Below are positions 12,004 through 24,389 of a stretch of 64,000 nucleotides of DNA, one piece after another. The notes beneath the pieces are model-generated. The model saw nothing but the letters and a program-made list of their open reading frames with translations. It was not told the origin of the DNA and did no database searches. A program made the translations under genes and the position numbers. The stretch spans positions 12,794,519 to 12,858,518 of the forward strand of contig CM034604.1 of NCBI GenBank assembly GCA_020091685.1, given 5' to 3'. The stretch's first letter is position 1; each line of letters starts with the position of its first letter. This stretch comes from Lutjanus erythropterus. Lineage: Eukaryota; Chordata; Actinopteri; Lutjaniformes; Lutjanidae.

Positions 12004-15000
12004 CGCTTAAAGTTAGATATCCAAAAACACTTCCTATAAATTAAAAATAATAAAACTAAGCAAATCAAATGTTATTAAAGTTTCTTACTTCCACAGTGCC
12101 TTATTTTAGATGGCACACACCAAGTTTGAAAGTGACTGAGCTACCAACTCAAATCTCCATGGATGTAGGAGGTTTAGAGCTTAGTGCATTTTGAGACCAT
12201 TCGGGTCTCTGAACAGGGAAACTGCAGGCTTTTTAGAAATATGATACCAGCATCACTAGCCCTTCAGCGACTGTGTTCAAGAGGGCAGCTGAAGAGACTG
12301 CCTTTCATAGTTCACTGATCTCTAAAGAGCTTTGGAAGCACGGCGTTTGCTCGTGGCCTTTTGCCCCATGTACATTAGCAAGTATATTGTGCTTTGTAAT
12401 AACCTCTGATGCTAAATATTCATCGGCATATTTGAGCAAAGATATCACTGCCACCAAAACCCATAAAGAAAAGCATAAAGGCTGCAGCGGGAATAGCAGA
12501 AGACTGATGCTGCACTGTTGGTTAAGATAGAAAAATTCACCCCAAAATGTTTGAACCGTGACCAAATCCATCTTTATTGTCCTTAGCAAAAGGTGTCACA
12601 CTTTTCAGTATGGAGGGATAACTCCAGATGATGTACTGCAGAGGGTAACCGGCGTCTATTTGTCTAGCAAGGTTTGCCAATAGCGCACTAAATAACATGG
12701 CTATGGAAATAAAATCAGAAATGAGTATTAATAGAAACTCCAAACTTTACGGTTACAAATTATTTACAGGTGTTACTTTGAAAATAAAACCAAGATGGCC
12801 TCAATCTGCTTTGTGTTAGAAGAAAGTGATATCCTATCCTCCTCCTTTCACTGAAAACTCCTTCATCATCTCGATATCAAAGCTGCACACAGCCAACCAA
12901 CTCAAGACAGATCAAGCATTCTCTCAGCTCTTTTGCTATCATGCCTGTTACCTTTGATACGCTAGTAAACATCGGTGGCTCCGGTGTCAGAACAATTAAC
13001 CGACTGCGGGCCGCGGTGAAGCTCGGAGGCACACGGCTGTTGTTTCAAACATGTAAAGATAATCTAAGTATTGGCCCCGCTGTCATTTAGCTGCCGCTCT
13101 CGCCACTTCAACACAACTACTTCAAAAGGGGGAAAAAAAAAGATGTCTTGATACCGCCTTGATAAGCACGCCGCACTCAGTTACCTGTGTGCAGCACTTA
13201 TGTGGCTGTAGCAATTTATCTATGATGGGCTGCACTTCTTAATGCTATGCTTACCGGGTGAATTCAAATGACTAGCGGAACAAAAGAAAGCAAGAATACG
13301 GAACAACAAGTATATGGTGTGAACGGGTAAAAGTGAGTTAAGGGGTACAAAGACCCATAACCATAGATCACCATTTACACTGGGTCTAACAGTGAGGTTA
13401 TAGTGTATGAATAGAGATTGATAGCATTCTCTCGTCTGCAAGCTATAAATGTGACTCTACTACTTCTACCACCATAAAAACCGTAGATCATATTGTGATT
13501 AGTTTGACAGATATTGCAATATGATTCATGATTAGTGGCAATGATCATTTTTGCATCACAATTTTCATTTTCACTAAAAAAAAGAAAAAAAAACTATTAA
13601 ATTCAAACAAACATGTTTTCTTACATCTGGAGAACAGGATTTGTAGGCCAGGGCATCACTGCTGTTTTGTCACACTTTTTATCTTCATTGAGAAAAAAAA
13701 AGCAGCTTCAGCTTGGATATTACACTTGGCCATGTTGTGATTACATTAATATTTCGAGTAATTGTGTAGGCCTACTGGAAAACATAATTTGGGCTCTGTG
13801 GTAAGTACCACATACACGTCACTGGAAAATTATCTTTTTTCCCCTGAGCGTTACATAAGATGATTGATAGCACTCTCATGTCTGTACAGACGGTATAAAT
13901 ATGAAGCTACTACTAACTAAGTTGGCGGTCAATATTTCATTAAATATGTAATGTTATTATCTATGACATAAAAAAGGAGGACAATTCCGGTTTCATGTAT
14001 TTTGACCAAGATGACTGATGGTACAAGCCAAGTGGTAAATTGGACACTAACTAAATAACTTTGTACACCCTGTCAGAATAGTTTACAGCAGCACGGTGAG
14101 AGAAGCTACTGTAAACTACAGAACACGAATGTTCAAACACACTCTGACAGACAGAGACAACACTCCTTCATCCTTTCCTTCTCTTTGCCTCCCAACCTCA
14201 CTCCTTTATGCTGTCCTCATGTCACTCTTTTTAACTTTTTCTTCCCATCCTTTCCTCCTTCCTCTCCAATGTTTAATGTAAATAGCACACTATTAGATAA
14301 AATACTTTGGTTAACATTTGGGATTTTATCTCAAAAACATTTGGAATAATAAATTGACAGGCTCTATAATCATATTTACCTTTCTTCCTTTATCTCCCTC
14401 ACTGTCCTAACTTCCACACTCTCCTTGACTTGAAAAGACATTTCAGGTGATGTTGTACATTCACTTGACACTTGCTAGCTTTTGGCAAAGTTTTCCAAAG
14501 CAGTTTTCTCTCAAACTAGTGCTAGCAAGCAGAGGCAGAGTGATACGAAGCTGCTAGAGTGAGCAGCCCCCCTTTATTGACCAAAATGAGCACAGCGCGA
14601 TTGAGACATCAACCTGCAGGCTCTGCTGCCCCGTCTTTCTTGCCATTTAAAATATTATTCCACTTTGCAGTCTGTTTCTAATGCACAGTAAAAACACAGG
14701 GACATTCCAGGGGACAGCTTTAGCTGGACAGGTCACCAAAAATGGAGAATGTCCCCATAAAATGGGAACATCTGAAGCTACTACTACAACAAAGCCTGAA
14801 AACAGGGAAACAACTAGCTACCAACTAGATCTGTCTAGGTTGCAAAATCCTCCTAAGCACCTCTCCAGCTCTCGAACTTACAGGGAATTAAAATGTGTCG
14901 ACTAAGCTAGGCTAAGCTAACTGTTAATCATACAGATACAGATAGGAGAGGTATCAATCTAACTATCAGCAAGACCGTGGATAAAAGCATTTCCCACGAT

Positions 15001-15604
15001 GTCAAACTATTCTTTTAATGAATGCAACCACTACATATTTTCAATTGTTTGGTTAAAATCACACTAATGTGTCATGAAACAATGTGGCCGCTCTTGCTAA
15101 TATTAAGTAACTTCTTGCCATTTAATTTCACCCAAAATTATGACACATGCTGCAGGTGCTCCGACCCGTCAACTGCATTTAGTTTTAGCGCTGGTTAAAA
15201 TTTGCTTCATGTTTGTGTGGTAAGTGCAGTGCAACAACATCATGCACTCCAGGATCAAGAGGCTCTACAATTTAACATCACAAAAAAAAAATACTTCTAT
15301 GGTTCAGTGCGATCTGAAATTTACAAAAAATAAAAAATACTATTCAAAGACATTTTAAAGCTCTCCAATTTAGTAAAAGATGTAGATGAGCCGTGTGTAT
15401 AACCGGCACGATTAATGTTCTGGAAAAATGAGATAACACCTTGGTAGTTTTAATATCAAATTTATTTTCCCAATGTCACTATTGTCACTTGGCTACGAGA
15501 ATCTGATCACAACACTTTTCAACGGCAGACACACAGATATGACAGTGGTGCAAATTACTACAGAGTTTTTTCCTCACTCCATTGAAAATTTTAGAACCAA
15601 AAAG
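12004..15604. other. No gene seen
   Basis: Mixed normal-complexity and AT-rich DNA. 12.2-12.5 kb and 12.9-13.2 kb are the least AT-biased parts. 'gattgatagcattctc' and 'gattgatagcactctc' (13417, 13862) belong to a local duplication of about 450 bp period. No coding exon was recognised. Confidence 0.35.
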
Positions 15605-15702
15605 ACAAAGAACAGCCTCCACACACACACACACACACACAAGGATCTCACACTCAATTAAAATAGAGCGTGAGATCCTCATGTGTGGAAGCTGTTCTTT
15701 GT
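15605..15702. repeat. Imperfect hairpin with a CA microsatellite in one arm
   Basis: The left arm 15605-15655 and right arm 15666-15702 are inverted copies: ACAAAGAACAGCCTCCACAC... against ACAAAGAACAGCTTCCACAC on the reverse strand, both leading to AGGATCTCAC. The loop is about ten bases. The left arm has about ten CA units that the right arm lacks. Confidence 0.85.
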
Positions 15703-15952
15703 AACCATGTATGTACGATAATTGTCTTTCCAGCTTCTAGTCAGGTGAGTGGTGGACAACAAAGAAAATGATGACAAGGCTTGGTATTTTTCCAGTTGTA
15801 CTCAAGATTACACCTTTTTAAATTCAGTTTTGAAATGGCGTTGACCTTTGCATTTATAAGTAAACTATACATGTGTAGACGTCAGCAGTATCAGACTTTG
15901 GTGACACAATTATGGTGGCCAAAACAATTTCTGATAATGATATTAAAAAAAA

Positions 15953-15967
15953 GGGGGGGGGGGGGGG
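15953..15967. repeat. G15 homopolymer preceded by A8
   Basis: There are fifteen consecutive G after eight A. It is prone to sequencing error and could form G-rich structure. Confidence 0.95.
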
Positions 15968-16259
15968 CTATTAGTCAAATCTTTTTTTAAAACTTTGTTA
16001 AGTGTGTGCTTTGTCTTTTTTTTGGCAAATGAATTACACTAAAAATACGAGTGTAGGGAGGTGAACAAAAGCGGGGGGTGGAGGTGGGGTGTTGGGTGAA
16101 GGAGGCAAAGCAAGAATAGAAATAAAAATAGAATAGAAAGAAATGATAATGATTTAAGGGCAAAGAGTACGTTACTGAGACATGGAGCTGTTTACGTTTT
16201 ATTATACATGCTATTCAATATTTATTTTTTTAAATATCATGGTCAATACCAGTGTATCA

Positions 16260-16800
16260 CAACACCCCATCTGTAGAATAAATGCACCCTCTCCAAATAT
16301 TCAAAATTATTTAATTGCTGAAAATTGCAAATTTTGGTAAACATCTGCTAGAGTATCTTAAATTAAACTGGATTACAAAAATGACATAAGTTTTAAACGT
16401 TTTTAACTGTATAATCTGTGCATAAATAATCCTGCATATTAATGGAATTCTTTATTTTGTTAAAGCATGCAACCATAAATTCATAGCCAGGCTGTCAAAA
16501 GTATCAAAGTACTGATGCGTTTTCAATATCACGGGATTAAAAACGATACAAAACTAACAGCATCAAAAGTACAGAAGCTATAAAAAATGATCTAAATGCT
16601 CATCCTGATTGAAATTTGGCTTCCACCACAGCAAAACCAGTGTCCACTCCTATACATAGAATAAATACACACACTCAAAGTAGCCTATGAAATGATGACT
16701 TAATTGCTGAAGAAATTGAAAAAATGGTAAAAATCTGCTGGAGCATCTTTTCCAAAAAAAAGACATCCATTTTAAACTTGGAGAAAATGGACTTTGATTG
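16260..16800. repeat. Tandemly repeated dispersed element (period about 375 bp)
   Basis: 'agaataaatgca', 'ttaattgctgaa', 'ggtaaacatctgct' and 'gagtatctt' at 16270-16360 recur in order at 16660-16750. The part between (gtcaaaagtatcaaagtactg) matches 19990-20370. It is noncoding. Confidence 0.6.
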
Positions 16801-17639
16801 TCTTACAAAGACCTAAAAATATGCACAATTGCTCTCCGTTTTCATTCTGATTGGGGGCGGCTTGGTCCAGATTGGCCTCCTAATACCCACTGCTCCACCA
16901 GAATCAGCGTAATTGCCGGCTACATTCACACATTATTATTTTGCTTTGGTGAGCGGGGTGCAGATAAACAGAGGCATTATACTGTACTTTCTTGAAAGAA
17001 AGGCAGTGGAAATGGGCTCCATCTCAGCATCCAAGCTGCTGCCTCTACAGCAGCCGGGGAGGCACCATTATGTTTATGTGACTGTTGTTACATGAAAAAC
17101 ACTGAGAACCTGGCTTTCTGCGGTCATGTTTGTTGCTGGAGCCTGGCACAGCTTCTGTTCTCTCGACTCTTTTAAAGCACAGGCCATCACCAGAGGCAAA
17201 AGCAGCCGATCACAACTTCATCCAAGTGCAAGAAAACACAGTGCAGCGTGTCATCTCTTCCCACCTTCTTTGTGTATAGTGCGTGCACTAAAGCTGAACA
17301 ATCACTTGAAATCTAATCATAATCGCAATATGGCCTACTGCAGTTTTCAAATCGCAGGAGGTGCAAGATGTTTGTTAAAGGCAAAATGTGTCTCAAAATA
17401 CCATTTTAAATTAAATATTAATTTAAAGATATGTCCTGGCTCACACGTCACATTCTATAGGCTTAAAGGCAAAATATGCAACACATTCCTTAAATAAAAC
17501 ACAATGTGAAGACTGAGAAACACGATCCCTTTCAATTAGCAGTTATGACTCACTAGCAGTGTGTAGTATTGACTCTGCCCTCTGCGTATATGTCCTTCTT
17601 TTCTCACATCATTTGCTGTGCTCGAGACGCTTTACCAAC

Positions 17640-18180
17640 CCAAAATGTCGGTATTTGACGTCCTGGGATTGCTGTGTTTACAAACAGCTCGAACAAATCC
17701 TACCGATTCTACCTTTAAGAAAACATCTTTGTTTGATATAGATCCAAGCAAAAAAAGAAAAGCACAACATAAGCATTGGGGATAGGTATCAAGAACCCGT
17801 ACTAAACCGGTAGTCAGTGCCAAAACATCGATAAACTCCTGAACAAATGATATTTCTATCGGTATTTACAAAACGGTACATAAACGGCTGACGGGGCAAA
17901 AGGTTCAAGTATTTCCTTACCATTATTTTGCTGTTCTCAGGACACTTGGGACCAGCCCATAATGCAGATATTGTTGATGTCCTGGATGTTTTGTGGTGCC
18001 TTTACAAACAGCTCAGACAAATCCTACTAATTCTACCTTTCAATGAAAATGTAGCCAAACGCAGTAACTCAGGAAACAATTTAACTTTAATTAAAAAAAA
18101 TCTTTTCACATCTTTTTTTTTTTTTGTTTTTTTATATCAAATAATGGCGAGTAGTATAAGATAAACAGAATCATCATCAA
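17640..18180. repeat. Local pair of a dispersed repeat with GGTATC/GATACC motifs
   Basis: 'ttgacgtcctggga...tttacaaacagctcgaac' at 17655-17700 recurs as 'ttgatgtcctggatg...tttacaaacagctcagac' at 17970-18020. Between are 'ggtatcaagaacccg' and 'aaaacggtac'. Further fragments lie at 51135-51230 (reverse) and 63862-63940. It is noncoding. Confidence 0.6.
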
Positions 18181-18299
18181 CACTGGTATCAATACAATCC
18201 TAATAATACCCATCCCTAATCAGCATTTTAATATGTTCTTTTAATGAAAACAAGAACAATGATGTAAGAATTATTATTTCCTCTAATGTCACCAATCAT

Positions 18300-18770
18300 A
18301 TCACAACTGCAATATCAGTCAGAATTAAGGCTGAGTATCAGTACACCCTCAAGGTATCAACTGAAATAACACAGTACCAAGTAGTATCAAAACAGTCAAA
18401 CGACACCTGCATGTGATCCTTTTGGTATCCACATCTAGAAGAAAAAAGATTTGTAAAGTTTTGTCACCAAATCGTTCAAAAATAGGGCTATACTACACGT
18501 CTGCAGTGTTTGATAAAAAGAAATGCATGAAATGTGGAAGGATTATTTAAGGAAAAAACTGTGAATATGACTAACATGATGAGCACCAATAAAGCATGAA
18601 GAGACTTCAGGGTGAACAGCTGCACCGTGTTGAAAAAGTATCAAACGGAGTGTATCTGATACTGTTATCGGTATCACTGTAAGGGTACCGGTATTGATAC
18701 TGATATCGTAATTTTTTAAACTATACCCATTGCTTGTCAAAATCGCAATTAGATATTCTGTCAACATTTT
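18300..18770. repeat. Degenerate GGTATCGATACC-type repeat
   Basis: Repeated 'gtatcaactgaa', 'gtatcaaaac', 'ggtaccggtattgatactga' motifs resemble a teleost element built on GGTATC inverted motifs. Confidence 0.4.
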
Positions 18771-18829
18771 TCAGTCCTAATACAAATCAAACACCAATCA
18801 AATTATGAACCCCTTACCCTGCAAAAGAG

Positions 18830-19640
18830 CTCTCCTTCTTGTTAAAAAAAAAATGAATTAAACGGCCCTGAGCTACAGTATTGTTATTTGCTGACCATAA
18901 CAACAGGAGTCGTTTTTCGCCTGGCCTTTACTAATAGGATAAATGCCTCTGGGTAATTTCTAAATGAATTCCTCGGGCCAAAGCGGTTCCCCCGGCCAAC
19001 CTAAATCACCTTTGATATACAAGGATTATCCCTGATTGAGTTTATGGCAAAGAAGCTTGTGACAAACTGGAGAAGAAGCCACAACACTTGCAGAGAGTTG
19101 AGGCTCGCCTGAAGACACACACATCAGCACACGCACACACCTCTGAGTATCGCCGCTGTGTAATCATTCCACCTACGGTGACTGCTACTGCTAAATATGC
19201 AGAGACAATTCTCCGTCATACACGGCAGATGAGGCGAGAAGACCCCTGCTAAATGGCTCCCAGCTCTGAGGCAAATGCATTGTCTTACCTCGTCGAGTGC
19301 AGAGCTCCCCTGTCTGTTCAGGGAGGACTAGGACTAAAGCCCTTAATCCCCCTGCCTTGATTCACGATAGCCTACTAGGTTTTCAAATGTCATCGGCAGG
19401 GAAGTGTGTCCTGCTCCTGCCCCACATGTTTGCCCCATTAATGCAATAACAACACTGGGGTACATCAATTTAGGGACAGGGACGCAGACTGTTTATATAT
19501 ATAGCACCACGCTCATGCCAGGGCTCGTAAACAGGCATCAGAGCCAAAGACCAGCCAGGATTGACAAGCGTGATGTTGGGAGTTGATAATAAAATTGTGC
19601 TAAATTTGGCCTCCAGATTAAATGTGATAATACTATGATT
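18830..19640. other. Normal-complexity island, candidate conserved noncoding element
   Basis: About 800 bp is flanked on both sides by GGTATC-type repeats but free of them. It has a TCF-like CCTTTGATA word near 19010 and several TAATC words. No gene was recognised; a 142-codon minus-strand frame (19538-19966) starts in it and has no familiar domain. Confidence 0.25.
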
Positions 19641-19989
19641 AGTACCAACCTCATTCTTCCATCAACACCTCCCCACTGGCCAAAGAATAAATGAGACACT
19701 GCTTGTTGTGGCAGCATTTCTAAATAGACGCATGGGTTCGGTATTAGTCCGTAACTTTCTGACACGAAAAAGGCACGGTGTCCCTTAAACCAGTGCTCTG
19801 CTTCACGTCTAAGGTTATGGCAGCACTTCACCGTAACAACACATGGGACTGGTGATGAGTAATGCTTTGTAGGAGGATGGTGCAGGCTACGAGTTACATA
19901 CAGCTGTAATAGGATTTTATAAATACACCTAAGACACACTGCAGAGTGCACACAAGTAGGATACAATAAGATATATTTTTAAAAAAGAA

Positions 19990-20370
19990 TCTGCATTAAT
20001 TGTACTGCGTATTAATGGAATTGTTTATTGTGGAACCATGAGCTGAGATTGTCAAAAGTAAAGAAATTTTGACTTTTTCAATACATTGAGTTTAAAAACA
20101 ATACAATACTGTATACAAGAGTGTTCTATATAACAGTATTGAAAGTGATTAAAATAAATTATCTGAATGCTCATCCTCATCTGTCTGAATTTGACTTCTT
20201 CTGTACCAGCAGTGTGTGCAGGCTGTCGAGTTATTTTTTTCTAAAATAAAAAATCATCCTATTTTTTGCACCAGGACGTTTTTCTTTTTGCCGTGTTATC
20301 AAAAGTGGTATCAAGTATCATTTTGTTAAACTTGTATTGTATCGAAGTTTAAAATCCTGGTATCATGACA
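19990..20370. repeat. Second copy of the 'gtcaaaagta...ggtatcaagtatc' repeat
   Basis: It shares 'tattaatggaattgtttatt' and 'gtcaaaagta' with 16435-16510. It contains GTATCAAGTATCA motifs like those at 18350-18720. It is noncoding. Confidence 0.5.
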
Positions 20371-20462
20371 ATTAGTGCATATGAAATTATATGTTTTGGG
20401 AACCATAAATTCAAAGCCGTACTGTAAAAGTAAAGCCACATAACATTAGTTCATATGAATTT

Positions 20463-20750
20463 AGTGCTGCGACAATTAATGAATTAGTTATCAATTATTG
20501 AATTAACTGCCAACCACTTTAACAATGGATTTGAGTCATTTTTAAAGAGAACAAAGTAAAAAAAAATCTCTGATTTCAGCTTCTTACATGTGAATATTTC
20601 ACATATAACTTTGGGTTGTGGACAAGACCTTTCAGGACGTCATCTTGAGCTTTGGGAAACACTAATTGACATTTTTCAGCAATTTCTGACATGTTACAAA
20701 CCAAACACTAATCCATTAATCAAGAAAATAATCATTTAATGCAGCCCTAC
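20463..20750. mobile_element. AT-rich MITE, copy 2
   Basis: It begins AGTGCTGCGACAATTAATG and ends AATGCAGCCCTAC, with the family's internal 'gagctttgggaaacac' block. It is noncoding. Confidence 0.7.
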
Positions 20751-20984
20751 GTAATTTTCCAATTTGTGCAATTTTATTCTGCATAATAGTGTAATCATTT
20801 TTTCAGGCTATATTTAATAAATTTAAGACAAATTAAAACGCTATTTTTCATGTTTTTTAATCAACTTAATAGCATCCATTTGTCCTACGTTGCTGCCCTT
20901 CATACACACCACTACTTCAGTATTTCCCTAACCCTCTCAGTTTCTGTCACAGGCTCTGAGACGTGAAGTTAGTTTTTTCCTTCT

Positions 20985-21660
20985 TGCAGGAGCGCTTGCG
21001 CACAACGTGAGCGCCGCACACACCATTTGGTAGGCTATGGTCCTCAGCAGAGGGGTGGCAGTGAAACTGATGATCCTCCTCTCATTCATTCATGATAGGA
21101 CAAGTTCCCGTGTGCCCGCGTCCAAACTCTGCCTCGTACAAAGCACGTCAAAATCAAGCGTACATGGGAGTCAGCGTGGCGACTGTTTCCACCTACGCTG
21201 CCTGACTGAAGCGCTTACCTCCCCGGCTGGCCGCTCGCTGCTGCTGCTGCTCCTGTCCCCCGGCGTTTGTCCTTGTTTCGCTACGACGCTGCTTATGTAT
21301 GAATGCTGTCTTTATCCCGCAAAGACTGCTGTTGCATTTTACTGCAAAAGGAACAACAGTGTGCGCCTGTAGCGGCTGCGTGCTGCTCGGTAAGTGGCCT
21401 GTCTGTCTTGCCTGTGCACCGCTCCGCACGTCTCCAAGTGGAGTGGACAGGACTTGGCAGACGCGTCTTGCTGCGCTCTCCTGCGCGGTGGCGGCGGATC
21501 TGAGATGTAAGCGACTGCTCGGACGGGCTGGCACACCGTGTGGCCACTTTTCTCCCGATGCTGCTCCTCCCCTTCCACTTTGTTTGGTTCACACAAGCCC
21601 TACAGCGCCGCCCACCCGCAGCTGCGCGCAATTGCATGCGCCTGCAGAGCTCTGCTGGCA
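20985..21660. promoter_or_regulatory. CpG-rich stretch, promoter-like, in the gene desert
   Basis: About 670 bp is rich in CG dinucleotides and GC, in contrast to AT-rich DNA on both sides. Reading frames are open on both strands, as expected from composition alone. A strong donor (CTGCTCG|GTAAGT, junction at 21389/21390) on the plus strand could end a first exon. No protein family is recognised in the frames, and no transposon ends were seen at the borders. The best guess is the CpG island of a noncoding or distant-gene promoter. An old CpG-rich repeat is the alternative. Confidence 0.4.
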
Positions 21661-22249
21661 CTCCAGCATCAGTACCAGCAATAAAGTCTTTCTCATAGGG
21701 GTCCTGGGATCAGTGGAGGGAGCCAGTGCAGGTACAGATTGTGAAGCATTTTAGTTTAGTTCTCCAGATGAACAACAAAGGAATTAACAAGCACATCCAT
21801 TTTTAACGTCCACTTACAGTAAAACCCATTTTCATGTCCATTTCTGTGAAGAAGTGCTTCCCACAGTTTCAACAAAAGGGCCACTAGCCACTGGCTGTTT
21901 TTCATTGTCGGTCCTGCTGTACCCAGGCTGCTGCTGCTGCTTTCCCACTGTACCTGGTAGTTAAATGCTGGTAATTACATTCACTTTGCATCCAAGTTGT
22001 AAATCAGCCCCTGATTAGATGGCTAGAATGAAAATCAACAAGGCTTTCCCTGGCTGGATCCAAATCGCCTTAAAATCAATGTGCTTCTTTTGCTCTCTGA
22101 ACCACTTTTCCTGGAACACAGTGAGGAATGTGATGTGGTCAAGCAAAGATGAAACAAAGGAATTACATGGAGCGTTGGCCTTTTTCACAGAGGACATTTT
22201 GACATATAATGGTGTGAAAAATCCAGGTGCAGATAATAAAATGAAGGAG

Positions 22250-23975
22250 GGACGAATTACATTTATCAGCTTTGGTTTCATTTTTTTTTTTTTTTTAACA
22301 TTTAGACAAGCTCTTATCTTGGCTGCCTCTTGGATAGGCCACTGGCAGGACAATTAACTGAGGAATTAACACAAGAACCTTCTAATCCAGTTTTTTACTG
22401 TCTATATCTTCACAACACCTTCTAAAGCTTTCCTGTAGTTGCTTAAACAGTTAGATTATCACCCTGTCAGGGACAGAGTCCATTGGTTTACTGTTGTAAT
22501 GCCCCTTTACTGCCTCTAATGGTACACCCACAGATGTGTTTTTTTTTTTACTTTATTTGTTTGATTAGTCCTCCTCTTGAGACTGTGTGGAAGTGACTGA
22601 TTGTCATCTCTATCAGACAATTACTGGTGCAAAACAATTTTATGACTTTTAGGAGTGCACAATGTTTGGTGACATCCTTTTTTAGCCCCAGCCATCTTCA
22701 ACCTCGTCTAACCAGCATCGAGTGAAAACACCAATGTTAATAATTACAGCATAAGTATTATAAGACATTATAATAACACAGTAGGTAGCTTATAAACCTA
22801 CAGTAACTGATGTGGGTGTAAATAGTAAAACTTACTGATGACTGAATTAGATTTATCAGCTTTGGTTTCAGCACCTTTCTTTAAACATTTAGACAATTTG
22901 ACCCGCTCTTATCTTGGCTGCCTCTTAGATAGGCTACTGGCAGGACAATTAACTGAGGAATTAACCCAAGAACCTTCTTATCCAAAGTTTTTGGCCACAT
23001 GGGACTTTTAAATACTGTCTATATCTTCACTACCCCTTCCGAAGCTTCCCAGTTGTTGTTGAGCAGTTATTTGTGCTTACCTGACAGATAACCACACCAC
23101 ACTTGTTTTACTGGTGTAATGCTCCTTTACTGCCCCTACTGATACACCCACACAGGTGATATTACTTGTTTGGGACTTGTTTTGACTGTGTGGAAGTGAT
23201 CTTACTATTTAATTGACATCTCTATCAGTCAGTTGCTGGGGCAGAACAACTTTATGATTTTTTCAAGTGCGCAGTGTTTAATCAGTGTTACGTGAAAACA
23301 CCTGTGGCAGCACTTACAGCATAAATGTAATACAGTACAATAACACAGTATAATAAGAATAAACCTGCGGGAACTGGCACAGGTGTAAATAATGTAATTA
23401 ATGAGGGCTGAATTACACGTGTCAGCTTTGGTTTGAGCACCTTTTTAAACATTTAAGCAATCTGATGGGCTCTTATCTTGGCTGCCTCTTAGATAGGCCG
23501 CTGGCGAGGCAATTAACTGTGGAATTAACACAAGAACCTTCTAATCCATAGTTTTTGACTTAAAAATACCTGTCAATACCATCACGGCCCCCTTCTAAAG
23601 CTTTCCAGTTGTTGCTTACCTGAGATTATCAGCCTGACAGTGACACAGAATGTAGAGAATCCATTGTTGTAACGCTCCTCTATTGCCCCGACTGGTACAC
23701 CCACACAGGTGTTTTCACTTGCTTTGCTTGATTAGCCCTCCTCTCCTGTCCAGACTGTTTGATTGACATCTCCACCAGTCAATCATTAAGGCAGAAAAAC
23801 TTTTAAGCGTGCACAGTGTTTGGTGACAACACTTTATTAGCTCCAACCGTCTTCAAGCTCGTCTAGACAGCGTTAAGCGAAAACACCTGTCCTCACAAAA
23901 AAGTTTAATGCAGCATAATAAGCGCAATGCTTCAGTAAGTGGCACAAGACTAAATAATTAAATCAGTAATATTGT
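22250..23975. repeat. Three-copy tandem duplication (unit 566-590 bp)
   Basis: Copies begin near 22250, 22842 and 23405; the landmark 'gctttggttt' recurs at 22269, 22859 and 23425. The best-kept part is an 80-bp core (22310, 22915 and 23469) with GCTCTTATCTTGGCTGCCTC, AGATAGGC and two AATTAAC motifs. By eye, copies 1 and 2 differ at about four of 80 positions in the core, much less than in the flanks. No frame spans the unit, so it is noncoding. It resembles no transposon I recognise. Confidence 0.85.
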
Positions 23976-24389
23976 ACATGCTGGCTCCCTGTCATATTGT
24001 CATGGTCACCAGATCAGAACTGAGCTGCTTTTCCAACTAAGCTGAATCAAAATGCTGCTGAAAAAAAGGCATATGGTGTGTTAACTATCAGAGGAAAAAA
24101 AGCAGTCAGTGTTGCAAAACGTTTCCAATGAAATAACTTAATTTTGTGTTTTGATGATATGCCATGAGCATTGAAGTCCTTGCGATGACCACCGTTGTCA
24201 CCATTATATAACTCTTGGAAAATAGGAATAGTAGGAATATAGTCATTTACAGCTCTGTGTACATGGTCCCTTTACAGGACATGACATGAGAAATGACTTC
24301 TATTCAGCTTTTGCATTATAATTGCATTGCAATTCTTCTCACACTGGTAGTTGTCATCCTTAATCATGTTCTCTTAGGGAGAGCGTACC

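Noticed and set aside
19538-19966. 142-codon minus-strand frame
   Set aside because: It has no recognisable domain, has low-complexity neighbours and no splice context. Chance is sufficient.
21193-21754. Overlapping frames of 85-151 codons on both strands at the CpG-rich block
   Set aside because: Long frames on both strands at once follow from low stop-codon frequency in GC-rich DNA. None shows a recognisable domain or conserved-looking composition.
22015-22357. 112-codon frames on both strands
   Set aside because: They end in a T16 run and overlap each other. The right part belongs to the tandemly repeated noncoding block.
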